Source of the DNA: CAZAYY01 sp964489525
GTDB lineage: Bacteria > Chloroflexota > Anaerolineae > Anaerolineales > JABWBV01
Direction of reading: 5' to 3'
DNA: 64,000 nt
NCBI GenBank assembly: GCA_964489525.1
Contig: CAZAYY010000004.1
Span: 124,001 to 188,000 of the forward strand
Shown: one piece after another, positions 40,501 to 45,157 of the stretch
Numbering within the stretch: position 1 is the first letter of the stretch
Layout of the letters: every line of letters starts with the position of its first letter
The notes under the pieces: generated by a model
Database searches by the model: none
What the model saw: the letters and a program-made list of their open reading frames with translations, nothing else
What the model was told of the DNA's origin: nothing
Translations under genes and position numbers: made by a program

Positions 40501-41732
40501 CTAACCTGACCAGCACACTGGTGTTCACCATCCCCACCCAGGTGTTAACCGATACCGGGTTTGCCCTGGTGGACCTGGCTGGTTCAACCATCAGTGCGAC
40601 CGTTACGGCTGCCACCAGCAACCTGGGCTCTGTGGGTCCGGTAAACGCAAGCTTCACTGTGGCAGGTGGGTTCGATTACAGCCAGCTCTCAACCAGCCTG
40701 ATGGAATTCAAAAAATCCGTGATACCTGATGTCAATATGGAACCGGGCGGGATGGCGACCTACACCCTCCAGATTACCAACACCACCAACGTGACGGTAA
40801 CCGACCTGGTCTTCAGCGACACACTGGTTCCGCTGCTTTCTCCCATCAATACAGGCGGCGCCAGCTACGATACCGAAAGCCGGACACTCACTTGGCCGCC
40901 GGTCAGCCTTCCCGCAGGGGAGACGATGAGCGTAATCTTCACCGCCCAACTTGGCAACGACCAATCCGCCATTGATGCCCTCCAGGGACAGATCAGCAAT
41001 GTTGCTTACTTCTCCAGCAGCCTGGAAACAGGAATCTCGAACAGGGCTGTCTTCACCGCCCCTTATGTGCTCGTGGCCTTCGATTTTATCAAATCGGTTT
41101 GGCCTGGCAGCGAAGTGGAGCCGGGGGATGAACTGGTGTACACAATAACGGTAACCAACATCATGGCCATGCTTGATGCGGCTGATTTGGTGGTCACCGA
41201 CACCTTGCCCGCCGGGCTGGAGCTGGTGGATGCTGGTGAAGCCGCTTACGACAGCGAAAGCCGCACCCTCACCTGGAATATTGGTACACTCACGGATACC
41301 GAAACGGTGACGCTCACGTTCACCGCCCGGTTGGTCGAAGACCTGGGCTTGCTGAATGAACTGGGCGGGGATGGCGCACCTATCGCCAATACTTCATTCC
41401 TCACCACCACCAACCTGCTTGGGGCAGAATCCAACCCGGCTGTGTTTACCATGTTGATCACCGACACCGGCCCGGTGCAATACAAGATCTACCTGCCGTT
41501 GGTGGCCCGGCAGTCCAGCGGCCGGGGCGAAGAAGGTGAGGCGCCGTTGCAAATCCCGGAGATTGCCCCTGCGGAAGAGCCACAGGAACCGGCTCCCGAA
41601 GCACCCGAACCTACCGAACCTACCGCAGACCAGGCGCCTTTGCTGGCAATGATTGCGGTTCATCCGGCGACTGCTTTGCTTTCCCGGAAGAAACTGCGCC
41701 TTCCTGCCAAAAGCGCCCACCTGGGCACATAG
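22503..41732 (+). CDS. Giant 6409-residue membrane-anchored modular surface protein
   Basis: The ATG is preceded by a strong AAGGAG. Layout: an N-terminal signal-anchor helix (residues about 12-27); a soluble beta-rich domain (about 45-310) that resembles LppX/LolA-type lipoprotein folds; two helices (about 317-337 and 343-362) joined by a short Arg-rich loop; TSP3 calcium repeats (about 452-540, 585-620 and 1696-1840); an unassigned region (620-1250); a hydrophobic Ala/Gly-rich block with at least four helices (about 1250-1430); nine LamG domains (about 1866-4600) with Ig-like and cadherin-like linkers; a DOMON/CBM9-like domain (about 4946-5199); a P-domain (about 5613-5766); three DUF11-like domains (about 5923-6322); the motif YKIYLPLVARQ; then a Pro/Glu-rich tail ending in a basic segment. 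The Arg loop fits the positive-inside rule and puts most of the protein outside the cell. No enzyme domain is visible. Likely role by inference: adhesion or cell-cell and matrix contact. Confidence 0.93.
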   Translation: MKTHDQSRLLNKIFVVLILGLIALGISRSGLESTSQVLQNQPTGLAAQYENWQAERSAANTVQAAWHMAQQSGAYSFQTELVQTTYHPPRVTNVGREAEVDTLFLQGQTDLQKKSMEISLWQSGQSTSPENATQVRVDGDQAYGRTSSLGEWEPIDNFTGSFAPASDLLAYLHGARNFQEVTPLNVSYRQFTFDVDGPAFAEYIRTQMEAELRRAGKLPLGLTLDASEEYRAMLGSGEIWLNENGLPQHMQMDIQFPQQPDGSRVKVAIQSNFSNYAPLEQTAFTLPGSQAGLPGEFAAAAANLARSFTLGLRDGQIIGQIVGFLFILGLLVLVLVYGRRPQVYTALALTVILSMVVTPLLQSAQVQAYYADQAAEQKALAARQAEKESEAQMTESIFGGAWNAQQDPLETAENLAAAQTTLEQQQADPTAGFQISQGQTAGRATEDDLARTTDSDGDGLVDGLEHPDCINRGPDCDGDGLTDLQEYRLGTNPTSKDTDGDDLQDGMEVRGFGSGGILNGKWYSNPNSIDTNRDGLPDNLECWQDATLNQISSAMPSATPCDRDTDGDGVPDIFDLDNDNDGVDDKTDLSPFSKLSGPFSYGNPFTFQLSAPNDSSNPVFVELQLVPTDRNQISYANNILEWPGNDNQGQIQVAKTDSEKNKYNENGNLVVVPMLEVKLPISNVPFIASDSYVVTRTFAIEPVVKVFRGNHTSQVRIEAIDNGAKTRVTFASLLDERGEPVDTNGNPVMIDKIQIVPSDQCSKNSISGVVSTIENAVLGSTLEIELPLSKVLNGSHALYYVDSGHEFDLGGFPFSTSISSCNPLGDLPNGALPENQVYDIRPLETYGISLRDVQDDRGNNTHLVLYVPVNIVSGTTGGEKQALAAQIPYLAPKNNLNSAHEVRLLWMIQLLDDNNQVQFIHTYANESWTVSGFSARQDTQIQSAIIYQDPNHTATPITDRKAQTNLLIAAKTLDERFLQNPDGKTEGRVNLAANLPATALGAPAGSLVVNYQDTYTSASEMLADIVTRRNPQVLANFESGGTYKNGYDHALLLYAVRQTYRQTNLDTGFKTTSGTIGLELPAITTTLASYNWKPFRYSSTLAQKWSTIPISEYVDLLTVNLEDALKNSTPKYLSSVVPEDRPDYLDGLMLAVRSFAVSNVFGASRVVQVGEAITPEKKDVDTDPVEDTGDAFEKVAGVVLEPFLESLEASAIARANRATNTKKLVVVATFMGKMKNQKANSLPIGKPDGSSKLATAGAVAAAGLPVVMMAITIAGISFNPGNKPLSVVLSTTPLTIELVLSSIEMFEAVKDVTNGAKAAKATGTAANAANGAKAAASITKTTVVLAVVALVITGVVAVGAFIYQWAAGQFNIADLAFTDALADLIAKLVVAVILFALTFVPIVGPIILAVFAVVDALAALTCKVLDEAGVNPEKGKINIPRTGFEFDPCEGLTGVAEQIVKFGLFSQTVLVGNMDADDRLNISNFNVNLTDPNVGFQVGNAMQPSVRVDNKIVLVDQPINPSALKYFWQFNWDNLDDATHLFDLVTNDKDEGKKPSLDQMEDKWMEMGADGQLVTRRPVAGIGYDDPLHMEPATAKMETSIAFPTAGLNQQYDVYIRARYANPAQECWSAPIPPFGALLAPAVCYIRKSPTTNFIPMPQIFDIFPSNLTGFYQAATKSNGATLAWGETSSPAFPAMVDFDGDGLRSAAFNGNDPDDRFWDTDNDGLSDPFEIKYGTDPNRADTDADGLTDRQELLFGTNPALKDTDADGLWDCEEVFHQVLVTDAAGKCGAVGSWYGGWGFVYDLGSNGIPVETWVTSDPTTSDGDGDTLTDAQEKIFGFHPGVVSDPDVLGFIAKMREVNAPVALLRFEERAGANLFSDFSGLTNNATCAGNTCPVAGHEARYTNGLVFDGTDDYVTIKEVAPLKNSSFTVAFWAKRQAAGQVDIAFRTGPNSTNQGLHIGFRDNNKFICAFFGNDLDTSASYTDTDWHHWACTYDHTTHQRTIYRDGQQVAQDTSSAHYQGSGEWTLGKEWGTHYFGGMLDEFTVFNSALSQGQVERVRDARYNPGGANITVAPGDLLAYEGILENKLLGRTMQGLMQTYFPSGFGTSSASAIQSFKLAAAKTKTIRDQFNVPAGTASGVYNLAQRADAVVVDARGALGYPVVYFPFDQPPANDPYRQPDNYAYDPPQSPGQGGFSSINTVYDTSLKAKGTASLALANLRYIQLPKAFVDTADFTFAAWVYWKGDGDWQRIFDFGQSSSRSMVLTPKRSGDNGWQFNIQGQNNEIVSVPGNRPFPKNQWAHVAVTLQGNTGIIYLNGAEVGRGTINQNPSDVAGNNNYIGKSQTDGDPFNGNLDDLFIFHRALSEGEIARMAELPPDILFTFDNQNLDYAPGKSASVWSGTVSYDAGISGSGLRFNGESNIQFSAGNLTNFSDKNFTIAAWVKPETNDTTRTIFGQPPDILHQIEKNSDAALGVWNNRTGGLYLLHKGADLLLGTGTGGDTQETGWMPGVLSVNAWNHVVVTTNGGNMEVYVNGVLKETLAIGTASPTNLSHLSFGEDNYCAQFNLRAKYVVTENDSGKAEFVSKFVFQKYNASQTMDYNYFASAGDYWPNGLYWVYPGGQPFEQLRFITWKDKNYGFCNSEQKIFMFEDDGGSDDDEFESGDDPLGNLILHPRMRDNFVEGQFEFKRSPSDVWNQTNMYWHTFSWDGDEVRMAYTIHNKALPFLGVMDDLRIYNQGLTQRQVLQLYEAQNIPFHFRLDDPPGAGVDGLFNFRNEGNVAGSAREGTCSRAECPTSGLPGRINRAAYFDGTEFITVSGQSGGSEFNHVSYSFWIKTESNAGGKIIDTGVFVSLENGKVCYTTGFFKTCAIIALQANTWTMVTLTNRPSGGVNIYYNTSDVSPYPGETNPLFAVTLKKNAIFTIGNGFRGMLDDVKVLANPVISGWDLLQLYRDAPAMMLHLENPVGTFLFTNEGGSWATCTLGICPKAGVPGQVGTGVDFDGVDDYLTLPYNLTQTMADFTFAAWVFWEGGQPWQRIFDLGRDGTHSMILTPQKAGGGWRFNIQNGAILETIEIPSTRAFPINQWVHVAVTLQGDTGIIYFNGTEAGRGTITINPNQIYGEQNWLGKSQYANDPYFNGRLDEVAIYGAALNEFEVLDLYDSQKAWVGESQSFEVLVDADAPTSNLDRTLPLANNYYPNVDKILEANASDASTEITLVELGVTPYGGQTRWTAAQACDDAFGSSAWCPWFTPTNLGGEGRYTLQTRATDAVGNRETPSTSYMILVDTSAPLLAMDQAASPLLPLFKKPGEETGLYLALSGTVSDPVIPNSGGIAGSGVAQVWVEVRTQDGAVVGSGPYAAALSGNTWSFDYPFIIFNPAGTYTLRAEAVDNLGNPVAIGPYTVTLDGTAPGIVLDDKASGLPLETSEAAFSTEIFLNASDTLKGWLSEHPFPGGAQAGYLFEETSGEVFLNALNQMFNAAGCTGSTCPNPNVPGYAGSGVDFDGVDDYLTLPYTLTQSADFSFAAWVYWRGGASGQPIFSFGQDADNALWFSPGVDGQAQFMLLQNSGVLSDVITADALPTNTWVHLALVVEGDAGRIYLDGVQTTDVITLTVPLTGVVRTQNFLGRSQTGSAPSFNGRLDSLVILPRALSDREVQTLAAGPVVGVTQVEVSFTPLWAVPGILPLSQQPAPAPAGQVLHLPLNDLSQNGSAGTYQNLADPAQPGSCPAGSCPGQGSSPVGAAASFDGLNDFVSLPEDFSSALAASSDFTFAAWVYWQGGGEWQRIFDFGADSGHFMLLTPKNNENLAQFYIRNPAVIEKVTLNAPLTTNQWSHIAVTLQGNTGIIYLNGVEAGRSTINLNPMDVLGSLNYLGRSRFNNPYFNGMMSDVQVFNRALTPGELGEVSLASGASFVLDMEIPTISGGTVLGESDFGFPAEMRSGTGDTAIKAAPGKTGQWALELDGVNDYVSLPAGLLSNLTDFSFAAWVFWEGGSIWQRIFDIGQNTNTYMFLTPRTGDANNLRFEITPNGSPGLQRLNAQAALPENQWVHVAVTLEGSIGKLWLNGVLQDTNPNMILNPSDVAGANSWLGRSQFVADSYFNGKLDDVRFYARALNRYELMDLANSGWRTASLAASEAGVIQSEWSLSLPSGLEGVYKVDLMGTDTAGLRGFNNQEPAINLLMDTTLPKAELTKTFIGNWGANRVYTFAASDRYLHRLSTPCENAGTLVTTAAYFDENGWGLAGLSGSCTLWYTPTLETTDVCDLAGNCTSASPETRGSLPGAVVRSTSPAANEALVMTGLVASGSLGRSVVEDDSYIVVERTVLHVAAPGVLSNDVDLEGDPLVVLPGSVVPPGSLLLSKDGGFTYTPPQNFTGLVAFTYDVYDMPGLLAYLPVDENTGMLAADVSGSGSDGALENGAGWTTSTPSALQFDNTSAIHFDGVDDYVSLPGNFPATTDFSFSAWVYWQGGDDWQRIFGFGSGEVFQMFLTPRSAGGTLMFGITENEFIELEQLTAPQPLPQNQWVHVAVTLEDDLGKLWVNGVLQSVQPVLLDPAQVVGSDAWLGRSPAAADPYFNGSLDEVRVYDYALSTEEIEGLANGEFLGAQPQTAAVSIEVLPITRGELLFETLPANPLLVGVPAAIGGLANPPSYLESLTMTVGGAAIYQQTFVPARLDEISIAPEWTPLAPGAYQVILTGRDTVSGTASITTTLYVEDGVLPTASLETSTVITPAVQLRSGYVDFLFSAADSTGVLTTTVSIERPGAAQSQLLPTRQVSSFAPVGYINYQPVYTATQVQAGWLLEPDAMPDGEVLVVRLVVFDLNGPITYTYNVTVDLFEFQVGEVAIQPSGTRAAADLPANSTTRSALFDVSISIPAVGSDAGLYYGWTGSYTSTLDDLTLASDPTQPTQVAATFTRTVAEGGTNYFFHAWAADSLGNWNVNTYGPFYHDLPGTPDLVQFNTLFASGPYRGWMGNGCTLLGTDTRIPAQHQDGAALNEAQSLHLTWDAQNLHLVWTGANWDTDGDLFVYLDTIPDTTGPYRAVGTHRVYDPYTSTMDSTIILLPTEPWSDDPDAAAPEGASYNAMNADYALWVANSQDAFLLRWDQPGQAWVNEGPLADLGGQFGQFSEVDATLTDLVVPFALVGNPQDWAAPFPEGPRGIGLVALAVDGPEGPSGGLRIWSVLPDADPADSARVVDNAIPANRPHRLVLTDRYTFQVEDGICFEPEANLEFFLSTSQEGIAFDAFADEFRLAVPELVLDPADWDALFAPYSADFNAWLTNEFCPAAGEFDPAYRYCRPDKPAQVDPLRSLASLLNTSPAPVQPGEQVTYTLLAYNPAAVSQTLPAYLYTNGSLNQPESGVAWVNLAWTDGCTGWLELELLPGQNRFEFSGVVQPDGVASTTLDINPAYGQVGCVLNGETTHDPQQRLHVSYTPDTEAPAMVRIAPALSSAGPISTTLYGFVIDASPVSTLEFEVTRPNQATTSFSCVDPAPLDTSFACLWNIAGTNLGLPADGDVFYLRVRGTDAFNQTSLWSWPHKITIDTDAPLLTVDEALASGFAPPGSRNAITPTLVSDVELRLAGVISDTTVPAAVEVCDANGEDCQRAALTIDPFDLPEASFTYSDVASPTLSIETAAVCGVGTSGLERTMVITDSFTIAGLEVGLRLSHPYRSDLSAVLVSPLGTQVSLFSFSQPQLLTHINARFSDLALFTLADGLSSHSLEPAYAYTTRPDQALSAFNGEAADGTWTLTLCDSDPASDTGVYMDAALYFDREVEPLTVSGAWEYLADVSGLDSQLVSWTLFSVDQHGNRTALPYNLSVLVDNIAPVITATHLAEFALKDQYMPLFTGEISDGSALTPTLYVQVVDPLGAQSYAVPEYWLVSPGLFSWTYGFTPTQDGAYAFNLYGSDEAGNYTIISGYTTMVLLPPTLAYGVTPNTAVEAGGPITYQVQVTNPNFAGTAEDLLVTLQLSPHIEPADVDGGVVAGQTLTWNLPDLAARQTITYTVLANLTSTLVFTIPTQVLTDTGFALVDLAGSTISATVTAATSNLGSVGPVNASFTVAGGFDYSQLSTSLMEFKKSVIPDVNMEPGGMATYTLQITNTTNVTVTDLVFSDTLVPLLSPINTGGASYDTESRTLTWPPVSLPAGETMSVIFTAQLGNDQSAIDALQGQISNVAYFSSSLETGISNRAVFTAPYVLVAFDFIKSVWPGSEVEPGDELVYTITVTNIMAMLDAADLVVTDTLPAGLELVDAGEAAYDSESRTLTWNIGTLTDTETVTLTFTARLVEDLGLLNELGGDGAPIANTSFLTTTNLLGAESNPAVFTMLITDTGPVQYKIYLPLVARQSSGRGEEGEAPLQIPEIAPAEEPQEPAPEAPEPTEPTADQAPLLAMIAVHPATALLSRKKLRLPAKSAHLGT
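28090..36300 (+). repeat. Nine LamG (concanavalin-like) domains in the giant protein
   Basis: Copies lie at about 28.1, 29.0, 29.65, 30.77, 31.4, 32.87, 33.6, 34.25 and 35.66 kb. Typical marks are FDGVDDY--LP near the start, FTFAAWVYW-GG-WQRIFDFG in the middle, QWVHVAVTLQG-TGIIYLNG, and FNG-LDEV-IF--ALS at the end. Most of the nine, and the copies in the first giant gene, carry a short C-x(3-4)-C-P segment just before the FDG motif. LamG domains bind carbohydrate or protein ligands, often with calcium. Confidence 0.85.
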
Positions 41733-41747
41733 CTATCCCTATTGATC

Positions 41748-41783
41748 GAGCCGGGGTCCGCCATTGACCCCGGCTCATTTTTT
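41748..41783 (+). terminator. Rho-independent terminator of the 6409-residue protein gene
   Basis: GAGCCGGGGTC (41748-41758) pairs perfectly with 41766-41776 around a seven-base loop. An A and six T residues follow. Confidence 0.93.
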
Positions 41784-41860
41784 CGGCGTAGTAGGGACGT
41801 GTGGCTGGTATTATTGAGTATCTGAGCAAACCGATATATTAAGAAAAGGAGAACAAATCA

Positions 41861-42262
41861 ATGGCCGATAATAAAACTCAAAAAAACGATGCCAGTGTGA
41901 CTGCATTTTTAGACAGTGTGGCTGATATAAAGCGCCGGCAGGATAGCTACGTGGTTCTGGAGATGATGCAAATAATAACCGGCTTGGAGCCCAAAATGTG
42001 GGGAGATGCGATCATTGGTTTCGGCAGCGAGCATTACCGTTATGCCAGCGGCCGTGAGGGGGATATGCCCTTGATTGGATTTTCTCCCCGTAAGCAAAAC
42101 CTGACGCTGTACATTAATATGGGCTTTGATAGATTTCAAGGTTTGTTGGCTCGCCTGGGAAAGCACAAGACCAGCAAAGCATGCCTGTACATAAACCGGC
42201 TGGCGGATGTAGACCTGTCGGTCCTGGAAGAAATCATTTCCCACTCGTTGAAGGAGGATTGA
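41861..42262 (+). CDS. DUF1801 domain protein
   Basis: This gene encodes 133 residues. The pattern matches the DUF1801 family: an N-terminal helical part ending in DSYVVLEMMQIITGLEPKMW, then IIGFGSEHYRYASGREGDMP, then a beta segment FSPRKQNLTLYINMGFD and a C-terminal stretch CLYINRLADVDLSVLEEII. The fold is small and soluble, frataxin-like in related families; the biochemical role is not known. AAAAGGAG nine bases before the ATG supports the start. It follows a terminator and is probably transcribed alone. A second, distant DUF1801 gene lies at 44782. Confidence 0.85.
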   Translation: MADNKTQKNDASVTAFLDSVADIKRRQDSYVVLEMMQIITGLEPKMWGDAIIGFGSEHYRYASGREGDMPLIGFSPRKQNLTLYINMGFDRFQGLLARLGKHKTSKACLYINRLADVDLSVLEEIISHSLKED

Positions 42263-42421
42263 ACTGAGGCAAGAACCCTGGATGACGAACTTACCCTTCA
42301 GGTATTTCGATTTTTGCTTCTGGCTAACCCCCTTCAGATAAACCCGGAAAACAAAACCGGATTTTGTTCATTCATTTTGCTCACGGTTTACCAGTGCTGG
42401 AACAAGCACATTCTAGCCGGG

Positions 42422-42427
42422 TATAAT
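42422..42427 (+). promoter_or_regulatory. Possible -10 box for the diguanylate cyclase gene
   Basis: A perfect TATAAT lies 54 bases before the GTG at 42481. No good -35 box is seen at the normal distance, so this is a weak call. Confidence 0.35.
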
Positions 42428-42480
42428 CTATCCACGTTTTATTGCTGATTTGTCCATTAATTTAATTTTGGAGAATCGTT

Positions 42481-44123
42481 GTGAGCCTTGCACTGGACGC
42501 TCGAACGCTGCTTTTCAGCCTTTTTGTCGTCAACTTTTCTGTTACGCTGCTGTTGTTGGTTTTTAGAATGAGCCAAGAAACATACCCAGGGTATGTTTCT
42601 TGGCTGTTAGCCAGCTTTTTGCCTGCTTAACGTATGCTCTGTTTGCCCTACGCGATATTTTTCCGGATGTTTTGACTATTCCGCTTGCCAATACTACGGG
42701 AATTTTAATTGGCGTGAGCCGCTTGCAGGCCACCAGGGAGTTTTTTGGCAAAACCGACCAGGGCATGAGCAGGTTTCTGCTGGCGATGTTGACCCTGCCG
42801 GTTTTTTATTACTTCACATTTACTTGGGATGATATCGTCATTCGCAATCTTTTGTTTTCAGTGATTATCGTTATTATTACGCTGCGCCATGCCTGGGTTC
42901 TTTATCAAAATCGGCGCAAATCATCCAGAACAATAGTCTTATTTATGATAGGTCTGATGCTCTCGTTTAGTTTATTATTCATTCTGCGCACTGTATATTG
43001 GACAATTTTCCCCGAATTGCGGGGAATGCTTCTTAATTCGTCCTCTAATGCAGTGTCCTATTTGCTGAGTTTGTTTTTCGATGTCAGTTGGGCGGTCAGT
43101 TTTATCCTGCTAAACAATCACCGTCTGAATGCGGAAATCAAAGAACTTGGCAGAAAGTTGGCGCAATTAAGTCAGGGCATTGAACAAAGCCCCACCTCGG
43201 TCGTTATCACCGATTTGCTGGGACGCATTGAGTATGTGAACCCGCATTTCTCAGAGCTGACCGGCTACAGCCGCGATGAAGTGATGGGCAAGGCTGCCAG
43301 CATCCAGAAATCGGGACAAACTCCCAATGAAACGTATAGGGAGATGTGGGAAACCATCCAGTCCGGCTCTCCCTGGCGCGGGGAATTTGTGAACCGCAAG
43401 AAAAACGGCGATTTATACTGGGAAGCGGTTGTCATGTCGCCCGTCAAAGATGAAGACGGAAACATTTTCAACTTCATTGCAGTCAAAGAAGATATTACCG
43501 CCCGCAAGGACGCCGAGACCGCGCTGCGGGAATCTGAAACGAAACTTCGGGCAGCTAACCAGGAATTGGAAACCCGCCTGGAGAAAATCACCGTTCTGGA
43601 AGCCGAATTGCGCGAACAGTCCATCCGCGACCCCCTGACCGGACTGTATAACCGCCGCTACTTGAACGAAACCATTGAGCGTGAGTTTGAAAAGTCCCGC
43701 AGCGCGAATCAACCGATAAGTATCATATTGTTTGACTTTGACCACTTCAAATCCGTGAATGATACCTATGGACATCTGACCGGCGATGCCTGTCTCAAGT
43801 CTATTGCCAACCTGTTACAGCAATTCGCGCGCAAAGCGGATATTGTCTGTCGCTACGGCGGCGAAGAATTTCTGGTTTTATTGCCGGATGCGTCATTGGA
43901 ATTCGCCGCCCAACGCGCGGAAGAACTTCGAAAGGTTTTTGAAAGCAACCCCTTTGTGTTTGGCGATAAGCAATTCCACAACACTGTCTCGATGGGCGTC
44001 GCCGCGTTACGCAAAGAAGAAAACCCTGCTGAGGTCATACACAGGGCTGACCAGGCACTTTATGCTGCCAAGATGAACGGGCGCAACCGGGTTGTCGTTT
44101 GGGATTCAATGGCGCACCAGTGA
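42481..44123 (+). CDS. Membrane PAS-GGDEF diguanylate cyclase, frameshifted
   Basis: The gene appears to start at the GTG at 42481, with GGAG upstream, and reads SLALDARTLLFSLF in frame until TAA at 42628-42630. The remaining 507 codons continue in another frame from about 42600. One extra T in the T5 run at 42616-42620 would join both parts into one product of about 547 residues, with FLFACLTYALFALR across the joint. The N-terminal third has six to seven hydrophobic segments. A PAS domain (about 43150-43500) is followed by a coiled coil and a GGDEF domain with an intact active-site motif GGEEF (from 43857) and an inhibitory site RKAD five residues before it. The product would make cyclic di-GMP from GTP at the membrane. 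The break may be a sequencing error in the T-run or a real deletion. Confidence 0.85.
42571..42605. repeat. 35-nt perfect palindrome in the cyclase gene
   Basis: AGCCAAGAAACATACCC (42571-42587) is matched exactly by its reverse complement at 42589-42605, with a single A between them. It lies inside the N-terminal coding part, 11 bases before the T5 run where the frame breaks. Confidence 0.9.
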
Positions 44124-44243
44124 CGCGCTGCAGCCATGCTGGGTATTTCGATTCAACCAACGCTGCCGCCGGATGCACCGCAGCCAGGTGTTTTTGGTCA
44201 TCTTCCTTGCCTGGGTGTTTTTTGGGAAATGGCCCGTTTGCCG

Positions 44244-44249
44244 TATAAT
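44244..44249 (+). promoter_or_regulatory. -10 box of a likely leaderless transcript
   Basis: A perfect TATAAT ends seven bases before the ATG at 44256, and no ribosome-binding site precedes that ATG. Transcription would start at or next to the start codon. The -35 region (TTTGGG at 44221-44226) is poor. Confidence 0.45.
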
Positions 44250-44255
44250 TATCTT

Positions 44256-44756
44256 ATGGCACAGCAGCGCAAACGGCCTGATTTCAACCGTGAGGAAATA
44301 TTTTTTGTGATTCGACAGGGCGTATTTTGCAGTGTGCTGTCTTTGATTGGCCTATTGTTGGGATTACTGCTCTTGATCGGTGCTCTCATCAATAAACATT
44401 GGGTGTATTTGCTGCTCTCCATTTTCTTCACGGCGATTTTGGCCCTTCAGCTGTGGATGTGTCTCAAAGAAATGTTTTTGGATGGTTTTGCGCAGCTTCT
44501 CAAAAGAAAGCGGTGGCTTATAAATGCTTCCAGGGCCGAGATTGCCATTGTGGACAGGCGATATGAAGTTAATGAATACGCCGAGTCCCGGGAGGAGTAC
44601 ACCAGGTATGAATTGGCATTACAAAGAACCCTTGATGAACCACCCTTCTGGGTGACTGTCAGCGAAAAAATATTTTACCGCTACCAATTCTGTAAAAGTG
44701 CCTGGATTTACTCCTCAAAAACCGAGCCGGATCAATTTATCCTCGAAGGTGAGTAA
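44256..44756 (+). CDS. Small two-helix membrane protein, function unknown
   Basis: The frame is open from 44136, but the first 40 codons look random. The ATG at 44256 opens a convincing protein, MAQQRKRPDFNREEIFF, of 166 residues. Two adjacent hydrophobic helices (residues about 20-45 and 48-68) are followed by a charged cytoplasmic domain of about 95 residues (KRKRWLINASRAEIAIVDRR and on). I do not recognise the family. The start has no ribosome-binding site, which fits a leaderless message. The gene may lead a small operon with the DUF1801 and VOC genes downstream, 25 and 1 bases apart. Confidence 0.65.
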   Translation: MAQQRKRPDFNREEIFFVIRQGVFCSVLSLIGLLLGLLLLIGALINKHWVYLLLSIFFTAILALQLWMCLKEMFLDGFAQLLKRKRWLINASRAEIAIVDRRYEVNEYAESREEYTRYELALQRTLDEPPFWVTVSEKIFYRYQFCKSAWIYSSKTEPDQFILEGE

Positions 44757-44781
44757 TCAATCCAAAGTGAGAAAGGAAAAA

Positions 44782-45156
44782 ATGAACCATTCCAGCCCAA
44801 TTGATGAATATATTGCAGCGTTTCCCCCGGAAGTCCAGCAAAAGCTACAGGCCATTCGAGAAACGATTAAGGCGGCTGCGCCGGATGCGACAGAGAAAAT
44901 AAGCTACCAGATGCCAACCTTTTATTTGCACGGTAACCTGGTGCATTTTGCGGCCTACAAGAACCATATCGGATTTTACCCGGCTCCACAGGGCATCGAA
45001 GCCTTCCAGGCAGAATTGGCGGTGTATAAAGGCGCTAAGGGTTCGGTGCAGTTTCCGCTTGACCAGCCGCTCCCGCTTGACCTGGTGCGGCGGATCGTAG
45101 AATACCGGGTGGCTCAAAACCAGCAGGCTGCAGCGGCAAAAAAGCCGAAAAAATGA
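44782..45156 (+). CDS. DUF1801 / YdhG-type protein
   Basis: The product has 124 residues from the ATG at 44782, which has GAAAGGAAA just upstream; the longer open frame to 44698 has no such signal. The sequence follows the YdhG/DUF1801 plan: IDEYIAAFPPEVQQKLQAIR, AAAPDATEKISYQMPTFYL, LVHFAAYKNHIGFYP and GSVQFPLDQPLPLDLVRRIV. The tail is Ala/Lys rich. Related proteins are small, soluble and of unknown function; some are linked to metal binding. Its stop is one base before the next start, so it is probably translated together with the VOC gene. Confidence 0.85.
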   Translation: MNHSSPIDEYIAAFPPEVQQKLQAIRETIKAAAPDATEKISYQMPTFYLHGNLVHFAAYKNHIGFYPAPQGIEAFQAELAVYKGAKGSVQFPLDQPLPLDLVRRIVEYRVAQNQQAAAAKKPKK

Positions 45157-45157
45157 G

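Noticed and set aside
42341..42368. AT-rich hairpin AACAAAA/TTTTGTT as a terminator of the first DUF1801 gene
   Set aside because: The stem is short and AT-only and is not followed by a T-tract.
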